Below, in pieces: positions 1 to 11,500 of a stretch of 64,000 nucleotides of DNA. Location of the stretch: assembly GCA_036924285.1 (NCBI GenBank), contig JAYKYS010000041.1:20001-84000 (forward strand), read 5' to 3'. A model generated the notes under the pieces. It was given only the letters and a program-made list of their open reading frames with translations. It searched no databases and was not told where the DNA came from. Positions within the stretch are counted from its first letter, which is position 1. Each line of letters starts with the position of its first letter. A program made the translations under genes and the position numbers. This stretch comes from Asterella californica. Lineage: Eukaryota; Streptophyta; Marchantiopsida; Marchantiales; Aytoniaceae.

Positions 1-829
1 AGACTTTATTAGTTTAGCTTTAAAGGAGAAGGAATTTTGAATATGTGGTATGAACGAACATCACTAATAGACTAGTAATACTCCATCTTACCATCAGCTA
101 CATACGCTATACAAGAAAGACAATTTGACATATGAATGACCAAATTCGCAATTTAATTTTTGTCGTATTCAAAAATTTATCTGACACTTCGTGAGCATCT
201 TGGGAACCGTGAAATCGCGAAAGGCGCTTGTTCTATCAAGTACATTTTGCGATTATCAATGCATGGTCTCTATACCGTTATGCCAACACAAACATTAAAG
301 AAGTATTTGCAGTAAAAGCTGAACCTTGTCCAACCATAAAGACATCTAGTCATTTGAATACTTCGAGACGTCATATGCGAGATAAGAACGATCTGTTCGA
401 GCATGCTATGTGTCATTAGTCTCTCCTCACTGTCAGACGCTGGTTCATGATCACATACTATCAGAGTTGACCGGAGCACTGCTTGAGCAAAAAGCTTACT
501 GCGTACTTAGCAAAATCGAGATTGCTGATGTATAAAGTCAATGAGTTATGCGTTATTCTTGCTCATTGTTTCCGTCTGTTTGTCCATCTTTCTTTCCGTG
601 TGTCACCTTCATCTGACGGATTTCAGTAGTTTAAAACTCTTCATGATTGTCAAGTTTTATAATACTACGTTTGTAGTTCATTTAACTATATTCTTGTCTG
701 ACAATAACTTTGCAATCTAAATATCAAATCCATCATAAATGAAAAATAATGTTACCTCATTAGTACATGTGTAGGGATCAGTTAGACCGGTTTGATTGCT
801 TTGGGATTCCTGTCTGATACCTATTCATC
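1..829. other. Non-genic AT-rich stretch, nothing recognised
   Basis: Only short open frames (about 60-70 codons) on either strand, without recognisable domains. It could hold upstream introns or exons of the decayed leucine-rich-repeat gene that follows, but I could not identify any. Confidence 0.4.
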
Positions 830-2560
830 CACTTCAAGTTGCAGAGGTTACGACTTAGCACTAACGGGCTTAGTCTTTGTTGGTTGAAAGCACTCGCATC
901 GTGGCCCTCGATTGTAATAAGTAAGTTCTATTCTTGAGCTGAATTTCATCTAAATCCCCTATCAAATATATGTTTGAGTTTGGTCATAAATCCTAAACCC
1001 ATATTGTTCACTGATCTGATGATGTCTAGATCATATAGCTATCTGGATCATTCCTTTTCATCTGAATTGGATTACTTCTATGTGATATGTAGGCTTACTT
1101 CTTTGCCAGTAGAAATTGATCAGCTGACATCTTTAAGACAATTAAGCTTCTCATAACCAAGTACAAGATGTTCCAGAAGAGATCTGCAGCTGTGTTCAGC
1201 TGGGAAAGCTATATGCCTGTCACCGTAAGTTTGTTTCCAACGTTTGAGGATATTACTTTGGACTTCTTCCTAAGGAAACTTCAGCTGCATTGTTATAGTC
1301 TATTCCGCAACTAGAACTACCTAGGCAACATGTACTACCTCATTACCAGCAGACCAAAGAAGTGTCAACACCTTGTTTTTACAAGACTTATCATAGTTGG
1401 AACTTAAATGAGGTCTCCGTCACGTGTAAGACTTTCACATTTTATTCTCAGGATAAAATTTATGGACATTGCTGACTGTGGAATGCGTACATCTCTCTCA
1501 GGTTAGACGTGTGAGCTTCCCGAATCGGAGTGAATTTTAAGTAGAATTTGTTTTCGTGAAAATCCGTTGTACTCCTTATCTCGCTTTTCTCCCTAGGTGG
1601 CATATGTTCAAGGCTAAGTGTGATTGTATCTCCTCTCATAGAAGTGGACTTTTCTGCAATTCTTCTAATCGAAGTCCCGTCCACTTTATCTTAGTTACAG
1701 TACCTCAAGGTAAGTTGGGAAATCGGAGTGATGCTGCCTTGCACTACATTACAAAACCTCCTTTAGTGGGCTGACTTTTCACAATTAGTTAACATGTAAT
1801 AAATTGTATACATTGAGGAGGTCTGACGATCCATAACCACTTGAATTTTGACTCAAGTTGTTCATGAACCTTCATAACAGCGTTTAATTAGAAAGAGATG
1901 AATAACAACGCTGGAGATTCTGGATTCCATGGAGATTCTGATCCTTCTATAACCTGTCCACATAGCATGAGAGATATACATATCAGCTATATGTATATTT
2001 GATTGTAGTATAGATCTTTGAAATGGTCTTGATAAAGATACCAGAGAAACTTGTCTCTGAGAATGCGTGCGAGTGAGTGTTGCCGTTGTTAAATATATGG
2101 TGCTTGTTTAGAGTTACATATGTTTGACCCTGTGAGTTACATTAACTTCGTTGTATTGACTTCAACTACTACAAATATGGCAGAGAGAGCGGGAGAGCTA
2201 CTAGTCCAGATGGTGCGAATGTTGACAAATGTAAAGAGCTTCTACATGTTTTAGAGAAGATGATGTTTGCGCAAGCTTGCTATGTATTTTCGGAGAGGTT
2301 TGGAACGGAGGTGGAGGGGATGGAAGACAGAAAAAGTCTTTTAGCTTCCTTTTTCTTTTGGCAGAGCCTCCGGGGTGAGATACCTAACTTCTCAATGCTC
2401 CCATAACATTGATGGAATGGGTAAAGAGGTTTACCTTAAACCATAAATCCTCAGCAGGTAAGCTTTTGTAACATCTTCGTCTATATTTCACCTACAACAC
2501 ACAAAACGCTCTCCTGCCGATGTCTTTCCACAATGAAGTGGTCAAAATACTCAGAGGATT
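830..2560 (+). pseudogene. Decayed leucine-rich-repeat gene, multi-exon remnant
   Basis: Four short blocks on the plus strand read as leucine-rich repeats and are bounded by good plant splice signals. Block a (about 845-920, before GTAAGT at 921) reads RLRLSTNGLS. Block b (1093-1224, after TAG, before GTAAGT) reads LTSLPVEIDQLTSLRQL and, after a one-base frameshift near 1155, DVPEEICSCVQLGKLYACH. Block c (1597-1709, after CCCTAG, before GTAAGT at 1710) reads LIEVDFSAILLIEVPSTLS, then an in-frame TAG. Block d (2365-2457, after a pyrimidine-rich GGCAG, before GTAAGC) reads EIPNFSMLP and, after a frameshift, KRFTLNH. A weaker continuation (EVVKILRGF) follows near 2532. The spacing and tail resemble the C-terminal half of LRRC40-type intracellular LRR proteins; that family assignment is an inference. 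Stops and frameshifts in several blocks argue for a dead gene. The N-terminal half was not found. Confidence 0.55.
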
Positions 2561-3369
2561 TTATTATATTTTGATTTTCTTGCTGGATGTGCAAAGCCAC
2601 TGCATTCACAGAAGCATTGTTCTACAGGTGGGCATTATCCCGAAAGGTTATGAGTTCATCATTAAACCCTCCAGCTTTCACAAACTTTTATCCATGAAAA
2701 GAGAACTTAGCTTATGCCGAAATCAATATGGACATAACAATGACAAAAAAGTGGGTTCATGAGATTTGTACTGGAACTTTTTTGAAAACTGTATGTCTAC
2801 AAGAAAGTTTTTACTCAGTCTTCATTTCATTTGCTTATAATAGATATCTTCTTTATCAAATATTTTCTTTTGAGTGAACTATTGAATTGTAAATGGCCTT
2901 TGTATGACTGAGAATTTTCAATATAATATTTTACAGTATTGATAAAAGTATTGATAATATTTTTTATAGAATATAGTAACAAAGTTTTTGTATGATAGTG
3001 GTTTGTTACTATAGAAGTGAGAGTATTTACTTATTTTTTATAAAGTAAACTTGTCATCTGTATGTACATGTGAACACAAGTTGTTAATGAGTTTAGGGCT
3101 GAGGGTTTTACTCTGAAAAAGAGCAAAGGGTAACCAGAAATAGCAGATATTGGAATCCATCTTTCAGTGTAAACATTTATAAGCGTGGTTAGAGAAATCC
3201 AGATCACTGGGTTATCGTTGAAAATGAAGTTTAAAAATTCCCTAAAGGAACTAATTGTGGCCTTCTGTCAATTAACAGACTGTTTGAAGGTCATGATACG
3301 ATAAAAGTATTTTGTGTTTTAGCAAGTAACACCTATAAGTCTGCAAAGGATTCATCTCCTTGATAAACT
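2561..3369. other. AT-rich stretch, nothing recognised
   Basis: No coding or repeat structure seen. Runs of A/T around 2820-3060 are typical of non-genic plant DNA and could include the 3' untranslated part of the preceding pseudogene. Confidence 0.4.
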
Positions 3370-3460
3370 GGAATTGCAGTGCTAAGCACCCGGACCACTT
3401 GGAATTGCGATCCTAAGCACCCGGACCACTTGGAATTGCGATCCTAAGCACCCGGGCCAT
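3370..3460 (+). repeat. 31-bp tandem repeat, about three units
   Basis: Three head-to-tail units (3370-3400, 3401-3431, 3432-3460) each begin GGAATTGC and contain CTAAGCACCCGG. Units 1 and 2 differ at two positions near the start (CAGTG versus CGATC); unit 3 is slightly short and has one substitution. No coding potential seen. Confidence 0.9.
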
Positions 3461-3791
3461 CGCTTGTTCCGCGGGGCTGGGGAACTCTTGGCACATGCTC
3501 TTGAGCACGCACGAGGGTGCCCCTACCGGTAGTCAGTTGAAAACCAGAGATGTAGAAATGACATCTTGTAGTATGGATTCTGAATTAGGCGTTCAATTAT
3601 AATCCTACGCATGGTGGCTTCGCGTCATTGGCTTCTCAACCAAACACAATTATCATTATGATAATCGGAAGATTCTTCTCGAATTACTGTTGAGCGCAGT
3701 CTCATCAGTAGGGCAAAATTAACTTGTCTCACGATGGTCTGAACCCGAGGTGAATCCAACAATCTAACAATCCAACACTCCGTGAATTTTA

Positions 3792-3832
<41 letters not shown>

Positions 3833-4059
3833 ACAACATCACTATGAACACTTGGTTGCCACAAGCCACTTATCCAGTTGGTAACTTTTCTTGCACCTCT
3901 AGCTCTAAATTCCCAAGTTCTAAAGGATCGATAGCTTATGCTTTCATAGTTTAGGTTTTAAAATCAAAATCAAAATAGCTTTTACCCTTTGTCCTACACG
4001 AGAGCTGAGCTAGAAGGGATTTACTTGAGCTTCTTGACTTGACTCGTCTATAGATCCAA
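3461..4059. other. Stretch without recognised features
   Basis: No open frames of note and no similarity to other parts of the window that I could see. A short G/C-rich block at 3465-3530 has GAGCAC/GTGC motifs resembling the adjacent tandem repeat. Confidence 0.35.
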
Positions 4060-4312
4060 AACACGACAAACGATGTTTTGGATCATGAACAAAGCTCCAA
4101 GTAAGTTCTCGAAGCTTGATATCAATTGGAAAGATCTCGGTGAGAGCTTTTCAATGATATTATCCTTGAACTGACATCGAAATTGAGAATTATGACCGAT
4201 CTCGTGATCAGGTTGTGATATAATTTTCAGGGATCCAAAGAGGAGGACAAGACCACGGATCCCAAGAAGTATGTATAAGACAGACTCGATGCCTAAGTGA
4301 ACTAGGACGAGT
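4060..4312 (+). repeat. Old degenerate LTR relic of the same chromovirus family
   Basis: This stretch aligns by eye with the middle of the young LTRs. It keeps the order: GTAAGTTCTCGA (young: GTAAGATCTCGA), a GAGAGCTTTTCAATGATAT block, GTTGTGATATAATTTTCAGGG, GGATCCCAAGAAGTATGTATAA (the TATA-box region) and GACTCGATGCC...GACGAGTCACC. Both flanks are lost. Many substitutions show it is far older than RT1-RT7. Confidence 0.8.
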
Positions 4313-4510
4313 CACCATAAATCCTAATCCTTAACCCTAATAACACCGAAAACAACGGCTGAAACAACGGCATCTTAACAGTGTCTGAAACCAAATGAAT
4401 CCCTTTGTGTCCTTAGGTACACGTGTCGATCCCAAACCTAGCCAAATGTCTTTCATGTGGTTTCACAACACGACACACATATATCCTTCCAAGTGAGTGC
4501 TTTGTTTAAG

Positions 4511-4538
4511 GTTTAGGATTTAGGGTTTAGGGTTTAGA
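4511..4538 (+). repeat. Interstitial telomere-like repeat (TTTAGGG type)
   Basis: Four successive 7-mers, GTTTAGG, ATTTAGG, GTTTAGG and GTTTAGA, match the plant telomere unit with two deviations. It could be a telo-box regulatory motif or a scar of DNA repair. Confidence 0.7.
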
Positions 4539-5079
4539 TGGTGTTCGTTGCTTCTCTTATCCATGCAACTATCCAAGTGGCACCCACGTGGATGACCATG
4601 TCACCCTCCCTTCCTAGTCACTATTCTGTCACATCATTCTCATTGCCAAATCAGCATATCGTCACGTCATAACTCATCTTAGTCCGTTGATAAGTCAACA
4701 AAAATGTCAAGTCATCACTGCCACATCAGCAATTTTCTCCAGTCAGCATATATACATCATGAAAGTGCCATGTCAACCTTCGAACTATCATGTCTGCATC
4801 GAAGTTCGTCAAGACCCTAAATGTTTAACCTACTGTAAATCTTAATTTGCGTCTTTTGGTGATGATCCCAAAACTAAAGTTGGTCTATTTGACGAGCCTT
4901 ACACAATGATATACTAATAAGCATGTTGGAGAAATTTACCTCTCAATCCTCCCTTTCAACCATAGACAGACTCACAATGCAACATCCACCCGCTCTAAAC
5001 TAACACATCTTTCAATATACGCTTAAAGATGCACTTAAAGGAGTGGACCGGGACCACATAGAAATAGATAATCCCTCAT

Positions 5080-5300
5080 ATCCATTCGTCTTAACGTCAA
5101 TGTCAAGATCGTTATTCACCAACCTTGTCTTTACATAGAAATCCAATCTTTCATCTCCATCACCAATAGTCCTTTCCATGTTTTAACTTTTTGGAAAAAT
5201 TGCACATTTTCCATAATGTGCATCTCCAAGCCACTATCATTTATAATTCAGCTTCTAATGACATCCTCTCATGCTATACAATCTTCAGGCTGAGCGCCAC
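5080..5300 (-). pseudogene. Possible Copia-type protease relic
   Basis: On the minus strand the frame around 5210-5260 reads INDSGLEMHIMENVQFF followed by VKTWKG. This recalls the D-S-G...H...F spacing of Ty1/copia proteases, and a CGAQPEDC stretch lies just upstream. Stops and frame changes interrupt it. The match is weak and could be chance. Confidence 0.25.
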
Positions 5301-5599
5301 AGAAGACATAGATTATGTGTGGAAGAACACAAACATGTCTCTAGAGGGATACCCATCTATTGTGTGAGTATCCACCGCGTTAACAAAAACTGGAGGTTGC
5401 ATTGGTGTAGAGGGAGAACCATCATCTCTTAGGCTTAGAGTGTGGTGCAAATTTTGAGATTTTTTTCTAATTTATAAGTTAACATCGTGTATATATAATT
5501 GAATTAACCTTGTTACTTAATTTTATCCTCTACTTAACGGGAAGATAAACTTAAGATGGATTTTTGGGAAAAGTCAACTTCTTTGAGAAAGTGGAAAAC

Positions 5600-5613
5600 G
5601 TCTTCTAGAAGAC
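5600..5613. repeat. 14-bp perfect palindrome GTCTTCTAGAAGAC
   Basis: An exact palindrome. The same 14-mer recurs at 31674-31687 in the R2 region. Confidence 0.8.
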
Positions 5614-5899
5614 AGAATCTAGAAAATACAGTGCGAGTCTTCTAGAAGAATCCCATGATTGTAATTGAGGGGTATATCAACTTAGTACTAGCTGGAAGAC
5701 ACAGTAAGTATTAAGTGGACTTAAAGCCACCTAAGCAGTAGGTAAGACTAGGGCTAACATGGCATCTACCTAAAATGCAGACAGCCGGACAGTAGATAGG
5801 AAAATACTAAATCAGGAAAGAGGTACGAAAGCGCCATGTCTTTTTCCTTCCCCTTGCTCGAATTCAAAAAACACTTTTGAGGGAGATTTCAGAATTTCA

Positions 5900-7196
5900 C
5901 GAAAAAGGAATTGTTGTGACCAAGTGAGAAGTTGTGGGGACGATTGTCCTTCAGCAAGAAGAGAGTAGAAGTAGTCACGGGCAGGAATTCTTGAAGATTG
6001 CGGGACTTGGAATTCTAGAATCGTAGATTGGATCTTCAGACTGTAGACAGCAGAGCTCGAGATTTTTATCAAGGAGAGGTCACTCACGAGTTGGCAGCAA
6101 TCGAAGCACTCACAACAAAACGTGCGCAGGGAGCATTTAGAGACCAAGTAGAGCACAACACATCGACAGCAACACATTGCGAGGTTCTTCTCTGTTCTCT
6201 TCATGTCTCATCGTCTCATCTCTTTTCTGTTCTTATGATTCCTTCTTCTCCAATTCCTTCCAAGAATCTTGTCTACCCCTCCCTCTTCTCCTAAAAATTC
6301 TCGTGAGTGGATTGCAGGCAGAAGTGCTGCTTAATTTTTGGCAGGCTTCTTCCAAATCTCACTTCTTTAAACTGAATTTGATCTTCTCATCTTCTATCTC
6401 GAACCCTTTGTTTCTGATCATCCACTTACCTACCCCATAGTGCTTCTATCACTCGAATCCATGGACAGAAGACTTGTTTCAAGTCTGGACATTTCTAGAA
6501 GTTGAATTTCAAATTCACATCAAGTAGTATGGGTTTGATTTGGATTGTGAGAATCTTGATGAAATCTAGAGTGGAATTATGAATTGGTAATTATTTCAAG
6601 AAGTAGGAAACAGGGATTAGGTCAGTGCCTCCCAAGCTTCTTGTCTTCCCAAATCTACATCTTCTTAGAGAGCTAGAAGACTAGAAACACTGAGAGAATA
6701 TGCGAAAAGATGTGAGGATCTCTTCTGTCTGACCCATAGCAGTCTGTTTTCATCTTCTTCCAATCATAGATAAGAGTTATAGGGAGTCTTGCTGGCAAAA
6801 TCTGGAGAGCAATGTCAAAGGTCATGTCTTCCTTTTACACATCAAGCTTCTGAGTCTATGCGAGATGAGGAGTCAAATATTAGAGTGCGAGTGTTCAGTG
6901 TCTGTTGTGAGGATAGAATTACATGCAGGAAGGCAGAAGACAGATGAGATCAATGATAAGGAGTATAGATGCGAGAAGTCTTCTGAAGAAGTCAATTATC
7001 CAGAAGCTGTCCCGGAAGTCTTCATGGAGTTCATTGTCACTGCAAGAGTCCACAAACTTCTTCTGACTGTTTTGTAGATCTCTTTTCTCGGGTATCTCTT
7101 TATCTTCTGTTAGAAAGTAGTACGAATTGCAAGGTGGGTTTCTTCTTAGTAATCCATGTTATGCCTTGCTAAGTTAGAATTGAGTAGATATAGATT
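5900..7196 (+). repeat. Unclassified interspersed repeat R1 (inverted partner at 31.7-33.2 kb)
   Basis: By eye, about 6180-7196 matches the reverse complement of 31740-32900 over more than 1 kb. Shared landmarks in order are GAGGTTCTTCTC, GACCCATAGCAG, GTCATGTCTTCCT, GTGTCTGTTGTGAGGAT (copy 2: GTGTCTATTGTGAGGTT), AGAAGCTGTCCC versus AGAAACTGTCCC, and TGCAAGGTGGGTT near the end. Weaker similarity reaches upstream to about 5900. The DNA is rich in GAAGAC/GTCTTC. No long open frame is shared by the two copies, so it is probably non-coding: an LTR of another family or a non-autonomous element. Confidence 0.7.
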
Positions 7197-7340
7197 AGAC
7201 CTAGACCCACCTAGGTCGGTCCCAAACATGAGCAAGTCACAAGATGACTTGGGACGGACTTCCCATAAAGTTCAGGGTCTTAAACGGTGCCTCCAGCACA
7301 CCTAGCGGTCCAACCGCCCGTGATGTCCGTCTGGGTCTAG
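7197..7340 (-). repeat. Minus-strand LTR fragment abutting the RT1 5' LTR
   Basis: The reverse complement matches the LTR segment from the GACCCAGACGGACATC block to the GGGACCGACTTAGGCGGATCTAAG block with several substitutions. It ends exactly where RT1 begins (TGTCGCGC at 7341), giving a head-to-head LTR junction. It is more diverged than the complete LTRs and so is an older fragment that RT1 entered or was joined to. Confidence 0.8.
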
Positions 7341-8467
7341 TGTCGCGCCCCTCATTCTCAAGATCGGGCGCAAACGCGAACAACAGAACCCTAGCGGACT
7401 TGCGCTAGGTTGTGAACGCTGCGAGTAGGACTTAACGGCTTGGCCGGGAAGTCGGGATCAGAAGAACCCTAAGTGGTTCTCTGAACCAAGGTTAGAACCT
7501 TGGGTTAGGACATAAGGGCCTACCCAAGAGGGCCCCAGACGAACGCTGACCTAAGGGGGCGAGTCTGAGAACGGGCTGAAACATGAGTCTCAGACATAGG
7601 TCTGAGACGTGGGTCCGAGACGTGGGACCGAGACGTGGGTCCGAGACGCAGACGAACCACAGGGTTCGACCCTGGGTCTGGACCACAGGTTTTCGGAAAA
7701 ACTGCTAAGTGTTGGAGCTCCAGGGACGTTTTAGGTCGTGGACGGAGCTCCACGTAAGATCTCGAGGTAAGTGAGGTATCATTGGAAAGGTCTCGTCGAA
7801 AGCTTTCCAGTGATATATAACACTCCTCGATCTGACCTCCGAGCTGGAAGTTATGGCCGAACCACAATCGGGTTGTGGTATAATTTTCAGGGACCAAAGA
7901 GGAGGGCGGGGCCGCCGATCCCCAGAAGTATATATGAGGGGGGGCTCGATGCCTGGGTGGGCCAGGACGAGTCACCCGACCCCAGGGTTCGGCGGGCGGA
8001 CTCTGGGGACATGAGGTGATGGCTGGGCCAGTTCCAAGGCACGTTCCGATCTAGACTTGGACGGCTAGACTTAGGAACGATGTAAGGGCTGGGGCAAGAC
8101 TAGGGAACGAGTCGGCGGGTTAGACCACCGTTCGGGAGCCCGGACCCAGACGGACATCACGGGCGGTTGGGCCGCTAGGTGTGCTGGAGGCACCATTTAG
8201 GACCCTGGACTTTATGGGAAGTCCGCCCCAAGTCATATTGTGACTTGCTCATGTTTGGGACCGACTTAGACGGATCTAAGTCGGGACTTAGGATTGCTGA
8301 GCTTGATGATTAGGGAGACGGTCCGGCTCCGGTCCGGACCAACCAGAACTAAGGTAAGTGGTGCATGGACGCTAACTTGTGATTGTGTTTGCAGGTTAGC
8401 GGTGTAAAGTTTGCGACCTACTGAGTTAGAGCTTCCGCTGGCGCAACAAGGCGGTAGGTGCGCGAAA
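7341..8467 (+). repeat. RT1 5' LTR
   Basis: It starts TGTCGCGCCCC and ends GGTGCGCGAAA, 3 bases before the PBS. It contains a near-terminal GCGCCC/GGGCGC inverted repeat, a 9-bp inverted repeat GTCTCAGAC/GTCTGAGAC, three copies of a 13-14-bp GTGGGTCCGAGAC-type unit, and a TATATAT box at 7929-7935. Confidence 0.93.
7929..7935 (+). promoter_or_regulatory. Probable TATA box of the RT1 5' LTR
   Basis: TATATAT lies in the context GAAG-TATATAT-GAGG about 590 bases into the LTR. The same region is recognisable in the two old LTR relics (GAAGTATGTATAA near 4270, AAGATATATGAA near 63540), so it is among the best preserved LTR blocks. The transcription start is inferred, not seen. Confidence 0.5.
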
Positions 8468-8469
8468 AG

Positions 8470-8482
8470 TGGTATCAGAGCC
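8470..8482 (+). other. Primer-binding site, initiator-Met tRNA type (RT1)
   Basis: TGGTATCAGAGCC is complementary to the 3' end of plant initiator methionine tRNA, the standard primer for plant gypsy and copia elements. It lies directly after the 5' LTR. Confidence 0.9.
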
Positions 8483-8588
8483 GACGCTTCGGTGAGCGAG
8501 AACTTGAGGTAGCGGCTGAAGGCTGGACGCTTGAGGAGGGACGCAAGACACGAAGCGGATCAGCGTTTCTAGGTGAATACTTGGAGCG

Positions 8589-11500
8589 ATGGCCGAAGAA
8601 GGACAGAGTTCCAGGAGGAAGACCAAGAGACGGGGAGCGGCGACTGACACCGGGACCAGATCGACTCGAGCTAGCCCCGAGGCACAGTCAGGGGACGATA
8701 ACCGACAACCTTCGCCCCAACGTCAAGGAAGCCCAGTTCCAGCTGTGGCACCGCTGCAGCAAGATGGAGTCTTGCCAACGGTGCCCAACGATGCAGGCGC
8801 GGGAAGTCAAGGAGCCTTGTATGCGGAACTCATCAAAATGATGAAGACCATGCAGGAAGGGATGGCCTCCAGGGATAAACGTATCGCTGAACTTGAGGCA
8901 GGCCAAGGAAGTTCCTCATCTATCAGAAAGCTTTGTAAGACGAATTTGCCGACTCCGTTTACAGGTATAGGACGGGCTCGCAAGGTTAAGGATTTCTTAA
9001 CTGAGTTGGACCTATACTTTGAAGCGCATCAGGCTCAGGAGTCAGACAAAGTGAGAGCGGCAGTTACGTTCCTTAAGGACCATGCGCTTCTCTGGTGGAC
9101 CGCATACAGGGATGAGCATGCCTTGACCGTCTCGGCGCTTGGTTGGAAGGAGTTCAAGGAGTTGCTCGCGGGACGATTCACTCCGGAGTATCAGAGGATT
9201 CGGGACGGTGTTGAGTTAGTTCGGCTGAAGCAGACAGGGACCTTAAGTGCTTATGTGCGCGAGTTCAGTGCCAAACTGGATTCGTTCTCCAAGTGGACTG
9301 AGGAGACCAAAATATGTATATTCATTGGGGGACTCAAGTCCAGCTCGGAGAAGGCTCTCTTTCGGATGCCGGAGCTACCTGCGACTAGTGCCGAACTTTT
9401 GAAGCTAGCGGAGCGAATTGGGGACGATGAAGTCCAGCAACAGAAACCTTTTGAACCACGCAGCACGGACAAGTTCCAAAAGAAGAACAAGGGCTTCAAG
9501 CGACAGTGGGATGGGGGTGAGAAGGATCGGAAGGATACTTCTGCCCCGGCAGCAAAGCGGCAGCAAACAGGAGTGAAACCGAAGGGGCAGACACCTCAGA
9601 AGGGCAATGGGGCTAAGTTTACTTGCTACAACTGTGGCGAGGCGGGTCACATTGCTAAGGGGTGCACGAAACCTAAGGTTAGTAACTGTAGCATGAATGC
9701 GTTTGTTGCAAAGGACTTGTTGGAGGGCCAGATGACTGTGACCTTGAGAACCACGAAGAAGACGCCAGGACTGATGTATCTACAAGCCAAGGTTGCTAAC
9801 CGTGATGTTACTTTTCTTGTGGACACAGGAGCGACTCACTCCTTCATAAGTCCAAAGTTGGTGAAGAAGTTGGGCTTGTCTACCTCCAAGGCAGACAAGC
9901 CTATTCAGGTACGCTTTGCCAAGGGCAAGACGTACCAAACTTCTGAAGTGGCCTTGGACGTACGATTTGCGTGTGGGAAGTTGGAGTTCACAGAGAACTT
10001 CACGGTGTGCGAGATGGATGATATCTATGCGGTTTTGGGGAACACTTTCTTGGACAGGTTTGAAGTGGAACTTAGGCGGAAACCTTTAAGGTTAAACGTT
10101 AGAGTTAAAGGGCGGAAGCTGGGAGTGAGGCTGATCCGGAAGGCGCGGAAGATTGATGACTTTGCAGTGAATTTGATCAAAGGCAAACAGATGGACTTCA
10201 GCGACGGGGTCATGTGTTTGATGCGGGTTGCAGATTTGATGGCGGGTGACAGACAAGAGGAAACATCAGGAGACGCGACTAAACTTCCGGGGGTGCTTCG
10301 CGAAGTGATTAAGGAGTTTGAGGATGTCTTGACGGACGAGTTACCTGCTGAGTTACCTCCAAGGCGGGTGTGGATCACAAGATCGAGGTCTTGCCAGGAT
10401 CAGAACCACCTTCCAAAGCCCCTTACCGACTCAATCAGGTGGAACTCCTTGAGTTGAAAAGACAACTCGGCGAGCTATTAGTGCGGGGATATATTCGAAC
10501 CAGCAAGTCACCTTATGGAGCCCCAGTTCTTTTCGCAAAGAAAAAGGATGGGAAGTTACGACTCTGCGTAGATTATCGTGCACTCAATAAGGTGACGGTG
10601 AAGAATAATTATCCTTTGCCAAGGATAGACGACCTCTTTGATAGGCTAGCGGGCGCAAAGTACTTCAGCAGGATAGACTTGAAGTCAGGATATTACCAGA
10701 TCCGGATAGCTGACCCAGATGTTGAGAAGACCGCTTGTCGAACCAGATACGGATCGTTTGAATTCGTGGTGATGCCATTTGGACTCTGCAACGCCCCTTC
10801 GACGTTCACTACATTGATGAACACAATTTTTCGCGAGGAGATGGATGAGTTTGTCATCGTTTACATCGACGACATCTTGATCTACTCCAAAACCTTGGAG
10901 TCGCACGCGGAGCAGCTAAGGGTGGTGTTGACGAAGCTGCGGGAGCATAAGCTGTTTGCCAACATTGACAAGAGTGAGTTTGGTTTGGAGCGCATTAACT
11001 TCTTGGGACATGTAATTAATGCAGAAGGAGTCGGCTCGGATATGCAGAAGGTGGATGCGATTGTGACTTGGGAGCCTCCGACTACAGTGAAGGGGATGCG
11101 GCGATTCTTAGGATTGGCGCAGTTCTACCGCAAGTATGTGAAGGGGTTTTCAAAGATCGCGAAGCCGCTGACGGACTGGACGGGCAAAGACGCACAGGTA
11201 AGTTGGACCAAGGAGGTGGATGATGCGTTTCAGACGATCAAAGCTATTTTGTCAAAGACGCCAGTTTTGAAGCTGCCGGAGTTCGACAAACCATTCGAGG
11301 TGCACACGGACGCGAGCGACTATGCGATTGGCGGAGTGCTGGTGCAGGATGGAAAGCCTGTAGCGTACGAAAGCAAGAAGCTATCTGGGACAGAGAGTCG
11401 ATAGCCGACTCACGAGAAGGAACTGTTTGCGGTGGTTCATTGCTTGAGGAAATGGCGGCATTACTTGGGACTTCACAAAACCCAAGTGTATACTGATAAC

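Larger units (their letters stand above)
4313..5590. other. Intergenic stretch with telomere-like motif and weak retroelement trace
   Basis: No gene recognised. It contains a short telomere-like run (4511-4538) and a possible Copia-type protease trace on the minus strand (about 5080-5300), each listed separately. An AT-rich block lies at 5460-5530. Confidence 0.4.

Noticed and set aside
1556..1774. A 72-codon open frame over LRR exon c
   Set aside because: The LRR consensus is in a different frame of the same strand, so this frame is a shadow.
3370..3460. CRISPR-like appearance of the 31-bp repeat
   Set aside because: The units are directly adjacent without spacers, there are only three, and the DNA is plant nuclear.
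5812..6204. A 130-codon minus-strand frame in R1
   Set aside because: No domain and Cys/Ser-rich low-complexity composition. The homologous R2 region has no matching frame.
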